Below, piece by piece: positions 1-10,171 of a DNA stretch of 64,000 nt. Positions within the stretch are counted from its first letter, which is position 1; each line of letters opens with the position of its first letter. The notes beneath the pieces are model-generated. The model was not told the origin of the DNA. It saw nothing but the letters and a program-made list of their open reading frames with translations, and did not search any database. The translations under genes were made by a program, and so were the position numbers. This DNA is from Pseudomonas thivervalensis (GTDB lineage Bacteria > Pseudomonadota > Gammaproteobacteria > Pseudomonadales > Pseudomonadaceae), in NCBI RefSeq assembly GCF_001269655.1, contig NZ_LHVE01000014.1, forward strand, positions 186,001-250,000. Direction: 5' to 3'.

Positions 1-238
1 TGAGCATGATCACCGGCGTATCGCGCCGGGCGTCTTCGCGCAGGCGCTTGCACAAGGTGTAGCCGTCGATGCCCGGCAGCATGATGTCGAGCACGATCAG
101 GTCGTAGTGTTCGGTTGCGGCCAGGTGCAACCCCGACAAACCGTCCTGGGCACAATCGACGGTGTAGCCCTTGAGCCCCAGGTAATCGGCCAGGTTGGCC
201 AGGATGTCGCGGTTGTCTTCGACCAATAGAATTCGCAT
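1..238 (-). CDS. colR: Two-component response regulator ColR, N-terminal part (runs off window)
   Basis: The minus-strand frame begins MRILLVEDNRDILANLADYL at 238 and is open to base 1, giving about 79 residues of a receiver domain. The phosphorylated aspartate lies in DLIVLDIMLPGIDG near residue 51. The sequence matches my memory of ColR, the OmpR/PhoB-type regulator of the ColRS system, which in Pseudomonas controls outer-membrane and lipid A related genes and metal tolerance. Location two genes from groESL agrees with the P. aeruginosa order. The DNA-binding domain lies outside the window. OmpR-family membership is certain; the ColR name is likely. Confidence 0.82.
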   Translation of the reverse strand, partial: MRILLVEDNRDILANLADYLGLKGYTVDCAQDGLSGLHLAATEHYDLIVLDIMLPGIDGYTLCKRLREDARRDTPVIML

Positions 239-342
239 GGGCACCTCTGCGTACACGGTTAACGGCTGGCTTGGCCCGCGCAGCTTACGGCCAAGCGTGG
301 CTCACGGCTAGGGTTGTATCGGCTGTGACAGTGCGAGCCCCC

Positions 343-431
343 TGTGGGAACGAGCTTGCTCGCGATAGCGTCGGAACATCCAATATTGATGGGGCTGCCC
401 CACCGCTATCGCGAGCAAGCTCGCTCCCACA
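343..431. repeat. REPIN, family A (GTGGGAGCGAGC type)
   Basis: Two inverted copies of a REP unit (GTGGGAACGAGCTTGCTCGC and its complement) separated by about 40 bases, between colR and the PAP2 gene. This is the first of seven family-A elements in the window. Confidence 0.9.
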
Positions 432-468
432 AAGGACAAGTGCTCCCGGGGACAGGACCGCGTGGGTG

Positions 469-484
469 TTGACGAGTTTTTCAC
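469..484 (+). promoter_or_regulatory. Possible ColR binding box upstream of the PAP2 gene
   Basis: TTGACGAGTTTTTCAC agrees with the P. putida ColR motif as I recall it (YYNASNNYTTTTTCAC) at all but one defined position. It lies 83 bases upstream of the PAP2 start and directly beside colR. The assignment rests on motif memory and context only. Confidence 0.5.
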
Positions 485-566
485 CCAACCTTCACACCCG
501 CCGAACGCAACGAAGGCCAGACTGCGCAACGCGCTGATTACGAAAACTCCCATCTAAGGTACTGCC

Positions 567-1310
567 ATGGTTCCCACCGCCATCCGCCCCGCTTCCAGGC
601 CCCTGAATTTCTGGGTTGCCTTGGGCCTGCCTGCCGTTGTCGCAGCGATTCTGGTATTGCTGGAACTGACCACCCTGGACATGGACGTGGCCAAGCTTTT
701 CTACGATCCGACGGCGGGTGGATTTATCGGTCGGCACAGTTTTTTTCTGGAGGACATCCTGCACGACCGAGCCAAGGAGGTGGTGATCGCCTTCTCTGTG
801 TTGGCGATCCTGGGGTTCATCGGCACGTTTTTCATCGCCCGGCTCAAACCGTTCAAGCGAGAGCTGGGCTGCCTGGTACTGTCCCTGGCATTGGCAACAT
901 CCTTCGTCACGCCGATGAAAGCGGTGACAGCCGTGCAATGCCCCTGGAGCCTGAAAGAATTCGGCGGCAAGGAAACCTACAGTGAGCTGCTCAGCCCACG
1001 TCCAGCCACGGACAAACCCGGTCGATGCTGGCCCGGCGGTCATGCTGCCACCGGGTTCACCTTGTTCGCGCTGTTTTTCGTCCTGCGCGACCGTCGCCCG
1101 CGCCTGGCCCGCCAGGCCTTGGTACTTGCCTTCACCCTGGGCACGGTGTTTTCCCTGGGGCGGATGATGCAAGGGGCACACTTCTTTTCCCATAACGTGT
1201 GGACGGCGGTGTTCTGTTGGCTGATTTGCCTGGGGTGTTACTACTACATCCTGTACCGACCGGCCCTTGAAGATGAATGCACGGCCAGAACCGAGCCCGT
1301 CAGCGCCTGA
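567..1310 (+). CDS. PAP2-family membrane phosphatase
   Basis: This 247-residue protein has several hydrophobic segments, starting around residues 15-33 and 72-90. It carries the PAP2 (type 2 phosphatidic acid phosphatase) signature in divergent form: K118 followed by CPW, PGGH at 156-159, then R199-x5-H205-x3-H209, where the last residue is usually Asp. Members dephosphorylate lipid phosphates, including lipid A, undecaprenyl pyrophosphate or phosphatidylglycerophosphate, at the periplasmic face. It sits next to colR, and a ColR-like box precedes it, which fits a role in envelope lipid modification. Convergent with groEL across a shared terminator. The exact substrate cannot be told from sequence. 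Confidence 0.85.
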   Translation: MVPTAIRPASRPLNFWVALGLPAVVAAILVLLELTTLDMDVAKLFYDPTAGGFIGRHSFFLEDILHDRAKEVVIAFSVLAILGFIGTFFIARLKPFKRELGCLVLSLALATSFVTPMKAVTAVQCPWSLKEFGGKETYSELLSPRPATDKPGRCWPGGHAATGFTLFALFFVLRDRRPRLARQALVLAFTLGTVFSLGRMMQGAHFFSHNVWTAVFCWLICLGCYYYILYRPALEDECTARTEPVSA

Positions 1311-1346
1311 ACACAGGGGATAGGCGTCGCTCATGAATATGAGGCA

Positions 1347-1383
1347 ATAAAAAACCCCGCTTGCTTTCGCAGGCGGGGTTTTT
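1347..1383. terminator. Bidirectional terminator between PAP2 gene and groEL
   Basis: A-run, stem AACCCCGC / GCGGGGTT around a short loop, then a T-run. It can serve both convergent genes. Confidence 0.9.
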
Positions 1384-1404
1384 CGCTACAGGGGTAAGGC
1401 TGGC

Positions 1405-3048
<1,644 letters not shown>

Positions 3049-3098
3049 GATCGATATTCCTTAAATACTTTGTAGTAACGGGAAAATGGGCGGGGGAA

Positions 3099-3392
3099 TC
3101 AGCCTTCGAGAACAGCGAGGATTTCGTTCTCGCTCATTACCAGCAGGTCTTCGCCGTCGACTTTCACTGTGTTGCTGCCGGAGTAAGGGCCGAACACAAC
3201 CTTGTCACCCACTTTCACGGCCAGCGCACGTACTTCACCGTTTTCCAGTGCCTTGCCTGGACCTACAGCGAGAACTTCACCGTGGTTGGCTTTTTCAGCA
3301 GCCGAACCTGGCAGGACGATACCGCCAGCGGTTTTCTTCTCTTCTTCGCTGCGACGGATGACGACGCGGTCATGCAGAGGACGAAGCTTCAT
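3099..3392 (-). CDS. groES: Co-chaperonin GroES
   Basis: 97 residues starting MKLRPLHDRVVIRRSEEEKK, full length. The mobile loop that contacts GroEL (around GIVLPGSAAEK) is present. It caps the GroEL cavity. First gene of the operon, preceded by a structured leader of about 140 bases and a sigma-32 type promoter. Confidence 0.99.
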   Translation of the reverse strand: MKLRPLHDRVVIRRSEEEKKTAGGIVLPGSAAEKANHGEVLAVGPGKALENGEVRALAVKVGDKVVFGPYSGSNTVKVDGEDLLVMSENEILAVLEG

Positions 3393-3530
3393 TGTCGATC
3401 TCTCCTAATTTTTGGTTTTCATCGGCCGGTGTAGTCCCGGCGGGTTTAACAAAAGCCGGCAGAGCCGGGTGCGGTTCGTCAGTCGAACCGCGGAAGTCTG
3501 TCCGGTGTCGCCACCGGAAACCTTGCGGTG
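3393..3530 (-). ncRNA. Structured groES leader (Pseudomon-groES-like RNA)
   Basis: The presumed 5' UTR of groES contains several strong hairpins, for example CGGTTCGTCAGTCGAACCG and TCCGGTGTCGCCACCGGA. A conserved RNA motif, Pseudomon-groES, has been described in front of groES in pseudomonads, and this stretch has the right place and character. The boundaries are estimated from the predicted promoter and the start codon. Confidence 0.6.
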
Positions 3531-3536
3531 ACCGTT

Positions 3537-3564
3537 ACATAAGGGCGCACAAGTGGATTACAAG
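3537..3564 (-). promoter_or_regulatory. Sigma-32 (RpoH) heat-shock promoter of groESL
   Basis: On the minus strand CTTGTAA, a 13-base spacer, then CCTTATGT resemble the RpoH consensus CTTGAAA-N13-CCCCATNT. Predicted transcription start is near 3530, about 140 bases before groES. Confidence 0.7.
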
Positions 3565-3594
3565 GGTGGAGGCAGAAATTTTTTTACTTTGCGC

Positions 3595-3628
3595 AGCCAA
3601 AACAAGCACGGCGCCCGAAGGCGCCGTG
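3595..3628 (-). terminator. Probable terminator of fxsA
   Basis: Perfect 9-bp stem CACGGCGCC / GGCGCCGTG with a CGAA loop just after the fxsA stop, followed on the minus strand by CTTGTTTTGG. The T-run is interrupted, so termination may be partial. Confidence 0.6.
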
Positions 3629-3637
3629 TCGAGGGTT

Positions 3638-4129
3638 TTACTTGGAATCCCGGTGTTCGAATTCGCCTTCGATCACGTTGGGCTCGCGACCCACAGGCTC
3701 ACGCGGAGCCGGACCGCCACGGGGCTGGAGGTCATCGGCGAAGGCGCGCTGGCGCATGGCCTGCTCCTCGGCGCGCTGGCGCATTTTATTGGCCAGCAAC
3801 CGACGGGTGAACGGCAACAGCATGACCAGGCCCAGCACGTCGCTGATAAAGCCTGGCAGGATCAACAGGCCGCCGCCCAGGGCCAGCATCAGGCCTTCAA
3901 GCATGGTCTGGGCAGGCAGCTCGCCACGGTTCAGGCTTTCACGGGCACGCAGCGCCGTGGCGAGACCGGCAATGCGCAGCACGAACACGCCGAGCATCGT
4001 GCCGAGAATGACCAGCAGCAGCGCCGGGAAAAACCCGATCGCACCGCTGACCTTGACGAATACGAACAGCTCCAACACCGGGAACAGCAGAAAGAGCAAC
4101 AAAAAAGGGCGCATCAAAAGGTTCCTCAA
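3638..4129 (-). CDS. fxsA: FxsA family membrane protein
   Basis: 163 residues. The first hundred contain hydrophobic segments (about 5-25, 27-50 and 78-98) with the FxsA pattern FPVLELFVFVKVSGAIGF near the start. The tail is charged and Arg/Glu-rich and probably cytoplasmic. FxsA in E. coli is a cytoplasmic-membrane protein known mainly for relieving phage T7 exclusion by F plasmids; its normal job is unknown. It lies just upstream of groESL, as in other pseudomonads, but is separated from it by a terminator-like hairpin and the heat-shock promoter. Confidence 0.88.
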   Translation of the reverse strand: MRNLLMRPFLLLFLLFPVLELFVFVKVSGAIGFFPALLLVILGTMLGVFVLRIAGLATALRARESLNRGELPAQTMLEGLMLALGGGLLILPGFISDVLGLVMLLPFTRRLLANKMRQRAEEQAMRQRAFADDLQPRGGPAPREPVGREPNVIEGEFEHRDSK

Positions 4130-4180
4130 CGCAAGAATGCCTTGCTATGAAAACCTAAATGACGTCGACCTTTCGTGAAT

Positions 4181-4912
4181 TCAAGCGTCGATCTCGGCAT
4201 TTTTTGGCCATTGCTCGGCGTGAGCCAGGTAAACCAAGGCTTCGCGCACTTGTGTCGGCGTGTTGCAAGGCGTCGCGAATGCCAACCAGTGCAGGCCCTG
4301 GCCAATGCGCAAATGCATGCCTTCGCTGTCGATGCCCACCAGTTGCGCCGGCTCACTTTTCGGCAAGCTGGCCAATTCCACGTAATGGGCGATGGCCTTG
4401 GCGTGATCGGCATTCATGTGCTCGATCATGCTGGCTTCGGCTTTGCCGGCGAAGGGATTGGCCAGGGTGAGCAGGTCAATCCAGTGAATGGCGCCAAAAC
4501 CGCCGATGTAGCGATGGCGCACCGGCTCGAGCACCCAGAAATCGAAATCATGGGCCTTGTGGTAGTTCTGCGAGTCAGGGAAATAACGGTAATAACGCTC
4601 GGCGGCCGCCTCGATGGCGGCGCTGTCTTCGAGCTTCCGTGCCTCGGCCAGATAGGTCAGGCGCCCCACGGCCTGCACATCCTCGGCGCCCCGCTCCCCC
4701 ACCAGCATCGAACACTTGGGATCTTTTTGCAGATTGTGAGTGTGCTGGGCGATGCGGCTGATCAGGATCAGCGGCCGGCCTTCTGCGTCCAGGCAATACG
4801 GTACGACGGAGCCGAACGGAAAGCCGGGCATGGATTTGGAATGAGTGGAGAGCATTCCACGGTATTCCTTGAGCAGCAGTTCCCGGGCATGCTTGGCAGC
4901 TTCAACGCTCAA
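4181..4912 (-). CDS. HugZ-like haem utilisation / pyridoxamine 5'-phosphate oxidase-fold protein
   Basis: I take the TTG at 4912 as start because AAGGAG sits seven bases upstream; the protein is then 243 residues beginning (M)SVEAAKHARELLLKEYRG. Residues 1-150 form a split-barrel flavin-binding-like domain (GFPFGSVVPYCLDAEGRPL, ISRIAQHTHNL). The C-terminal 80 residues are a DUF2470 domain (MIEHMNADHAKAIAHY), which in HugZ-type proteins contributes haem contacts. Family members include haem oxygenases and uncharacterised FMN-binding proteins. It diverges from the SDR gene that follows. The family is clear but the biochemical activity here is inferred. Confidence 0.8.
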   Translation of the reverse strand: MSVEAAKHARELLLKEYRGMLSTHSKSMPGFPFGSVVPYCLDAEGRPLILISRIAQHTHNLQKDPKCSMLVGERGAEDVQAVGRLTYLAEARKLEDSAAIEAAAERYYRYFPDSQNYHKAHDFDFWVLEPVRHRYIGGFGAIHWIDLLTLANPFAGKAEASMIEHMNADHAKAIAHYVELASLPKSEPAQLVGIDSEGMHLRIGQGLHWLAFATPCNTPTQVREALVYLAHAEQWPKNAEIDA

Positions 4913-5075
4913 TTTATGACTCCTTTTATGAAATCCGTCTAGAAAACGGTCAGGTGACTGGAGTATGTTCCGATACACCTACGGGGAAGTTCTCGTGTGC
5001 AGCCGGGCTAACCCGTCGCAAATCGAGAGACCGCCCAAAGGGTCCCCTCCACCGCTGTGCCATCTGGACATGAGA

Positions 5076-5834
5076 ATGCAACTCACTGACAAAGTAATCA
5101 TTATCACCGGCGGTTGCCAGGGCCTGGGCCGCTCCATGGCCGAGTATTTTGCCGGTAAAGGCGCAAAGCTGGCGCTGGTGGACCTCAACCAGGAAAAACT
5201 CGACCAGGCGGTGGCCGCCTGCGCAGCCAAGGGCGTCGAGGCGCGTGCCTACCTGTGCAACGTCGCCAATGAAGATCAGGTGATCGACATGGTTGCCCGG
5301 GTCGCCGAGGACTTCGGTGCGATCCACGGGCTGATCAACAACGCCGGGATCCTGCGCGACGGCCTGCTGCTCAAGGTCAAGGACGGCGAAATGACCAAGC
5401 TGAGCCTGGCCCAGTGGCAAGCGGTGATCGACGTCAACCTCACCGGCGTGTTCCTGTGCACCCGTGAAGTGGCGGCGAAAATGGTCGAGCTGAAGAACAG
5501 CGGCGCCATCATCAATATCTCTTCGATCTCCCGCGCCGGCAACGTCGGCCAGACCAACTACTCGGCCGCCAAGGCCGGTGTGGCGGCCGCCACCGTGACC
5601 TGGGCCAAGGAGCTGGCGCGCTACGGCATCCGTGTCGCCGGCATCGCACCGGGCTTCATCGAAACGGAGATGACCCTGGGCATGAAACCCGAGGCCTTGG
5701 AGAAAATGACCTCGGGGATCCCGCTCAAGCGCATGGGCAAGCCCGAGGAGATCGCCCATTCGGCGGCATATATCTTCGAGAACGACTACTACACCGGCCG
5801 GATCCTGGAGATGGATGGCGGGTTGCGGATCTAA
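5076..5834 (+). CDS. Short-chain dehydrogenase/reductase (SDR)
   Basis: 252 residues from the ATG at 5076 (MQLTDKVIIITGGCQGLGRS). An ATG two codons earlier at 5070 is equally open, and neither has a strong ribosome site. It has the Rossmann nucleotide motif GGCQGLG, the NNAG motif (LINNAGILRDG), the catalytic Ser in NISSIS and YSAAK, the classical SDR tetrad. It resembles FabG-type 3-oxoacyl reductases, but with no fatty-acid genes nearby the substrate is unknown. The residues after YSAAK are normal and the C-terminus ends in the usual MDGG segment. Confidence 0.88.
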   Translation: MQLTDKVIIITGGCQGLGRSMAEYFAGKGAKLALVDLNQEKLDQAVAACAAKGVEARAYLCNVANEDQVIDMVARVAEDFGAIHGLINNAGILRDGLLLKVKDGEMTKLSLAQWQAVIDVNLTGVFLCTREVAAKMVELKNSGAIINISSISRAGNVGQTNYSAAKAGVAAATVTWAKELARYGIRVAGIAPGFIETEMTLGMKPEALEKMTSGIPLKRMGKPEEIAHSAAYIFENDYYTGRILEMDGGLRI

Positions 5835-5850
5835 ACCCACCCCATAACCC

Positions 5851-5941
5851 CTGTGGGAGCGAGCCTGCTCGCGATGGCGTCGGGTCAGTCAGCTTGGATG
5901 TGACTGATACTCCGCCATCGCGAGCAGGCTCGCTCCCACAG
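5851..5941. repeat. REPIN, family A
   Basis: Inverted pair CTGTGGGAGCGAGCCTGCTC and its complement, with a short inner inverted repeat, in the convergent gap between the SDR gene and apbC. Confidence 0.92.
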
Positions 5942-5960
5942 TGGATAGGGTTTCAATCTA

Positions 5961-7055
5961 TCAATCGTCGCTGACGGTGATGTTCGGCATCGCCGGCGAT
6001 GCGGCTTCCTGCAACACGATCCGCGCGCCCACGTGGCGGGCCAGTTCTTGATAGACCATGGCGATCTGGCTGTCCGGCTCGGCAATGACGGTCGGCTTGC
6101 CGCCGTCGGCCTGTTCGCGGATCACCATCGACAGCGGCAGCGAGGCCAGCAATTCGACGCCGTACTGGGTCGCCAGTTTTTCCCCGCCACCTTCGCCGAA
6201 CAGATGCTCGGCATGTCCGCAATTGGAGCAGATGTGCACAGCCATGTTCTCCACCACGCCCAGCACCGGGATGTTCACCTTGCGGAACATCTCCACGCCC
6301 TTGCGCGCGTCCAGCAGGGCGAGGTCCTGGGGGGTGGTGACGATCACCGCACCGGCCACCGGGACTTTCTGCGCCAGGGTCAATTGGATATCGCCAGTGC
6401 CCGGCGGCATGTCGATCACCAGGTAATCCAGGTCGCCCCACGCGGTTTGCGTAACCAGTTGCAGCAAGGCCCCGGACACCATCGGTCCGCGCCAGACCAT
6501 CGGCGTGTTGTCGTCGGTGAGGAAGGCCATGGACATGACTTCCACGCCATGGGATTGCAGCGGCACGAACCACTTCTGGTCCTTGACCTGGGGTCGGGTA
6601 CCCTCGGCGATCCCGAACATGATGCCCTGGCTCGGACCGTAGATGTCCGCGTCGAGGATCCCGACCTTCGCCCCTTCACGGGCCAGGGCCAGGGCCAGGT
6701 TGGCGGCGGTGGTGGACTTGCCCACGCCGCCCTTGCCCGAGGCCACGGCGATCACGTTCTTGACGTTCGCCAGCCCCGGGACCTGGGCCTGGGCCTTGTG
6801 GGCGACGATCACGCTGGTGACCTGGACTGTCGCGGCTGTCACGCCGTCCAGGCCTTCGATCGCCATTTGCAGCATCTGCGCCCAGCCGCTCTTGAACAGG
6901 TCGGCGGCGTAGCCGATTTCCAGCTGGACGCTGACGCGATCGCCCTGGATGTCGATGGCGCGCATGCATCCGGCGCTGACCGGGTCCTGGTTCAGGTAGG
7001 GGTCGGTGTACTGGCGAAGGACGGTTTCCACCGCTGCGCGGTTGACGGCGCTCAT
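5961..7055 (-). CDS. apbC: Iron-sulfur cluster carrier protein ApbC (Mrp ATPase)
   Basis: I choose the ATG at 7055 (MSAVNRAAVETVLRQYTDPY), giving 364 residues, the usual length. Residues 1-90 are the MIP18/DUF59-like domain. The deviant Walker A motif GKGGVGKS occupies 107-114, and the CxxC pair that holds a bridging [4Fe-4S] cluster is in HICSNCGHAEHLF. The protein assembles and transfers Fe-S clusters in the cytoplasm. It is divergent from metG, the arrangement seen in P. aeruginosa. An upstream in-frame extension lacks a plausible ribosome site. Confidence 0.95.
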   Translation of the reverse strand: MSAVNRAAVETVLRQYTDPYLNQDPVSAGCMRAIDIQGDRVSVQLEIGYAADLFKSGWAQMLQMAIEGLDGVTAATVQVTSVIVAHKAQAQVPGLANVKNVIAVASGKGGVGKSTTAANLALALAREGAKVGILDADIYGPSQGIMFGIAEGTRPQVKDQKWFVPLQSHGVEVMSMAFLTDDNTPMVWRGPMVSGALLQLVTQTAWGDLDYLVIDMPPGTGDIQLTLAQKVPVAGAVIVTTPQDLALLDARKGVEMFRKVNIPVLGVVENMAVHICSNCGHAEHLFGEGGGEKLATQYGVELLASLPLSMVIREQADGGKPTVIAEPDSQIAMVYQELARHVGARIVLQEAASPAMPNITVSDD

Positions 7056-7147
7056 GGGCAACTCCGATAGCAAGACTTGAAAACAGGCGGCTATCCTACG
7101 CCGCGCGTGCTTTTGTGGCGACCCGATTAAGGCCGGTGAACACTCTT

Positions 7148-7327
7148 GTGGCGAGGGAGCTTGCTCCCGCTCGGCTGCACCTGTAGGAGCTGTCGAGTGC
7201 AACGAGGCTGCGATCTTTCCCCAGACAATTGAGTCTCAAGCGAAAAATCAAGATCAAAAGATCGCAGCCTGCGGCAGCTCCTACAAGACAGCTTCGCCAC
7301 CCAGCGGGAGCAAGCTCCCTCGCCACG
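7148..7327. repeat. Nested REP element, family B (outer and inner arms)
   Basis: Outer arms GTGGCGAGGGAGCTTGCTCC / complement enclose an inner inverted repeat (TGTAGGAGCTGTCGAGTGCA ... AGCTCCTACA, with GATCTTT/AAAGATC near the centre). It fills most of the apbC-metG gap. Confidence 0.9.
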
Positions 7328-7423
7328 CAACCGCGCAGCACTCTGAAACAGGCCAGTGGGGTGAAATATATTTCCCGGCGCTTTATAGTGGCCGACCTCC
7401 GTTTCATCAAGTAGCCGAGCCCC

Positions 7424-9469
7424 ATGTCCGAGCCACGCAAGATCCTCGTCACCAGCGCCCTGCCCTATGCCAATGGTTCGATTCACCTCGGCCATATGCT
7501 GGAATACATCCAGACCGATATGTGGACGCGCTTCCAGAAACATCGCGGCAACCAGTGCATCTATGTCTGCGCCGACGACGCCCACGGTTCGGCCATCATG
7601 CTGCGCGCGGAAAAGGAAGGCATCACCCCGGAACAATTGATCGCCAACGTCCAGGCCGAACACAGCGCCGACTTTGCCGAGTTCCTGGTGGACTTCGATA
7701 ACTTCCACTCCACTCACGCCGAAGAAAACCGTGAGCTGTCGAGCCAGATCTACCTGAAGCTGCGTGACGCCGGGCACATCGCCACCCGTTCCGTCACCCA
7801 ATACTTCGACCCGGAAAAGAACATGTTCCTGGCCGACCGCTTCATCAAGGGCACCTGCCCGAAATGCGGCACCGAAGACCAGTACGGCGACAACTGCGAA
7901 AAATGCGGCGCCACCTACGCACCGACTGACCTGAAAGACCCGAAATCGGCGATTTCCGGTGCCACCCCGGTGCTCAGGGATTCCCAGCACTTCTTCTTCA
8001 AGCTGCCGGATTTCCAGGCGATGCTGCAAAGCTGGACCCGCAGTGGCACGTTGCACGACGCGGTGGCCAACAAGCTCGCCGAATGGCTCGATTCCGGCCT
8101 GCAAGAGTGGGACATTTCCCGCGATGCACCGTACTTCGGCTTCGAAATCCCCGGCGAGCCCGGCAAGTATTTCTACGTCTGGCTGGACGCGCCCATCGGC
8201 TACATGGCGAGCTTCAAGAACCTGTGCGACCGCACGCCGGAGCTGGACTTCGACGCGTTCTGGGGCAAGGACTCCACGGCCGAGGTGTATCACTTCATCG
8301 GCAAGGACATCGTCAATTTCCATGCGCTGTTCTGGCCAGCGATGCTCGAAGGTGCCGGTTTCCGCAAGCCGACCGCCATCAATGTCCACGGCTACCTGAC
8401 CGTCAACGGCCAGAAAATGTCCAAGTCCCGCGGCACCTTCATCAAGGCCCGGACCTACCTGGACCATCTGTCGCCGGAATACCTGCGCTACTACTACGCG
8501 GCCAAGCTCGGCCGTGGCGTCGACGACCTGGACCTGAACCTCGAAGACTTCGTGCAGAAGGTCAACTCCGACCTGGTGGGCAAGGTCGTCAACATCGCCA
8601 GCCGTTGCGCCGGGTTCATCCACAAGGGCAACGCCGGCGTGCTGGTGGCCGGTAACGCCGCGCCGGAACTGACCGACGCCTTCCTCGCCGCCGCCCCCAG
8701 CATCGCCGACGCCTACGAGAGCCGCGACTTTGCCCGTGCCATGCGTGAAATCATGGCCCTGGCCGACCGCGCCAATGCCTGGATCGCCGACAAGGCCCCG
8801 TGGTCGCTGGCCAAGCAGGAAGGCAAGCAGGATGAAGTCCAGGCCATCTGCGCCCTGGGCATCAACCTGTTCCGCCAATTGGTGATCTTCCTCAAGCCGG
8901 TACTGCCATTGCTGGCCGCCGATGCCGAAGCGTTCCTCAACGTTGCGCCGCTGACCTGGAACGACCACCAGACGCTGCTGAGCAACCATCAGTTGAACGA
9001 ATTCAAGCCGTTGATGACCCGCATCGATGCCACCAAGGTCCAAGCCATGATCGACGCCTCCAAGGAAGACCTGGCCGCCAGCCAGACCGATACCGGAACG
9101 CCTGCCGGCAACGGCGAACTGGCCAAGGACCCGCTGTCGCCGGAAATCGACTTCGATGCCTTCGCCGCCGTTGACCTGCGCGTGGCGCTGATCGTCAAGG
9201 CCGAGGCCGTGGAAGGGGCCGACAAACTGCTGCGCCTGACCCTGGACATCGGCGATGAGCAACGCAACGTGTTCTCTGGCATCAAGAGTGCCTACCCGGA
9301 CCCGGCCAAGCTGGAAGGTCGGTTGACGATGATGATCGCCAACCTCAAGCCGCGCAAAATGCGCTTCGGTATCTCCGAAGGCATGGTGATGGCAGCAGGC
9401 CCCGGCGGCGAGGAAATCTACCTGTTGAGCCCTGACAGCGGCGCCAAGCCGGGCCAGCGGATCAAGTAA
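7424..9469 (+). CDS. metG: Methionyl-tRNA synthetase
   Basis: 681 residues. The class I signature HLGH is at 21-24, the zinc-knuckle cysteines at 145, 148, 158 and 161, and KMSKS at 331-335. The last ~110 residues form the EMAP/tRNA-binding domain (EIDFDAFAAVDLRVALIVKA) that mediates dimerisation. It charges tRNA-Met and initiator tRNA with methionine. Single-gene transcription unit ending at a hairpin terminator. Confidence 0.98.
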   Translation: MSEPRKILVTSALPYANGSIHLGHMLEYIQTDMWTRFQKHRGNQCIYVCADDAHGSAIMLRAEKEGITPEQLIANVQAEHSADFAEFLVDFDNFHSTHAEENRELSSQIYLKLRDAGHIATRSVTQYFDPEKNMFLADRFIKGTCPKCGTEDQYGDNCEKCGATYAPTDLKDPKSAISGATPVLRDSQHFFFKLPDFQAMLQSWTRSGTLHDAVANKLAEWLDSGLQEWDISRDAPYFGFEIPGEPGKYFYVWLDAPIGYMASFKNLCDRTPELDFDAFWGKDSTAEVYHFIGKDIVNFHALFWPAMLEGAGFRKPTAINVHGYLTVNGQKMSKSRGTFIKARTYLDHLSPEYLRYYYAAKLGRGVDDLDLNLEDFVQKVNSDLVGKVVNIASRCAGFIHKGNAGVLVAGNAAPELTDAFLAAAPSIADAYESRDFARAMREIMALADRANAWIADKAPWSLAKQEGKQDEVQAICALGINLFRQLVIFLKPVLPLLAADAEAFLNVAPLTWNDHQTLLSNHQLNEFKPLMTRIDATKVQAMIDASKEDLAASQTDTGTPAGNGELAKDPLSPEIDFDAFAAVDLRVALIVKAEAVEGADKLLRLTLDIGDEQRNVFSGIKSAYPDPAKLEGRLTMMIANLKPRKMRFGISEGMVMAAGPGGEEIYLLSPDSGAKPGQRIK

Positions 9470-9488
9470 TACGACTCCCGCTGCACCG

Positions 9489-9525
9489 ATCCCACAGTCG
9501 CCTCGCAGGTGGCTGTGGGATTTTC
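9489..9525 (+). terminator. metG terminator
   Basis: Stem ATCCCACAG / CTGTGGGAT with an intervening loop and TTTT, just behind the metG stop. Confidence 0.75.
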
Positions 9526-9598
9526 ATATCTGGCCCACGCTTCCGGCGTGCCGGATAATGCCTAATCTTGTAACAGGCCCTTCGTCGCCAACACGCCC

Positions 9599-10171
9599 AT
9601 GACCGAAATCATCCTCACGCTGTTCAGCGCTGCCCTGATCAACAACCTGGTGTTGCATTGGCCGCTGGGCGTCGATCCGCTGCTGGCAGCCAACGGTAGA
9701 AGGCAAGTGCACGCCTTGGGCCTGGCGACGGCGTGCCTAATGCTGATCGTCGGCACGTTGGGCTACCTGCTCGATCATGGGGTGCTCGTGCCGACAAACC
9801 TGACATTCCTGCGTCTGTTGGTGTGGCTGCCGTTGAGCATCTTGCTGATCGGGCCCTTGTTGCGCCTGCTGGCACGCTGGCTGCCAGCAATGCCGTTCGA
9901 TGGATTGTGGCCGCTGTTGCTCGGCAATGCCGGCATCCTCGGCGTCACGCTGCTCAACAGCCAGGATGACCGCGGCCTGGGCCATGCCGTGGCCCTGAGC
10001 CTGGGTGCCGGGCTGGGCTTCTGGCTGGTGCTGAGCCTGTTCGACGATTTGCGCCAGCGCACCTTCAATAACGCTATTCCCCTGCCCTTTCGGGGCCTGC
10101 CTATTCAGTTGATCAGCGCCGGACTGATGGCGGTGGCCTTTCTCGGATTGCGCGGGCTGGTCAAAACATGA
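9599..10171 (+). CDS. rnfA: RnfA-like membrane subunit lacking both [2Fe-2S] cysteines
   Basis: 190 residues with about six hydrophobic segments, alignable without large gaps to E. coli RsxA (NNLVLHWPLG near the start, GILGVTLLN mid-way, GLMAVAFLGLRGLVK at the end). RnfA and RnfE form the membrane pair that normally holds an intramembrane [2Fe-2S] cluster. The two RnfA ligands are absent: the Cys of GLCP is D26 (GVDP) and the Cys of TNCAVLG is A111 (GNAGILG). First gene of a tight cluster; its stop overlaps the rnfB start by four bases. Family assignment is firm, but classical electron-transfer function is doubtful. Confidence 0.88.
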   Translation: MTEIILTLFSAALINNLVLHWPLGVDPLLAANGRRQVHALGLATACLMLIVGTLGYLLDHGVLVPTNLTFLRLLVWLPLSILLIGPLLRLLARWLPAMPFDGLWPLLLGNAGILGVTLLNSQDDRGLGHAVALSLGAGLGFWLVLSLFDDLRQRTFNNAIPLPFRGLPIQLISAGLMAVAFLGLRGLVKT

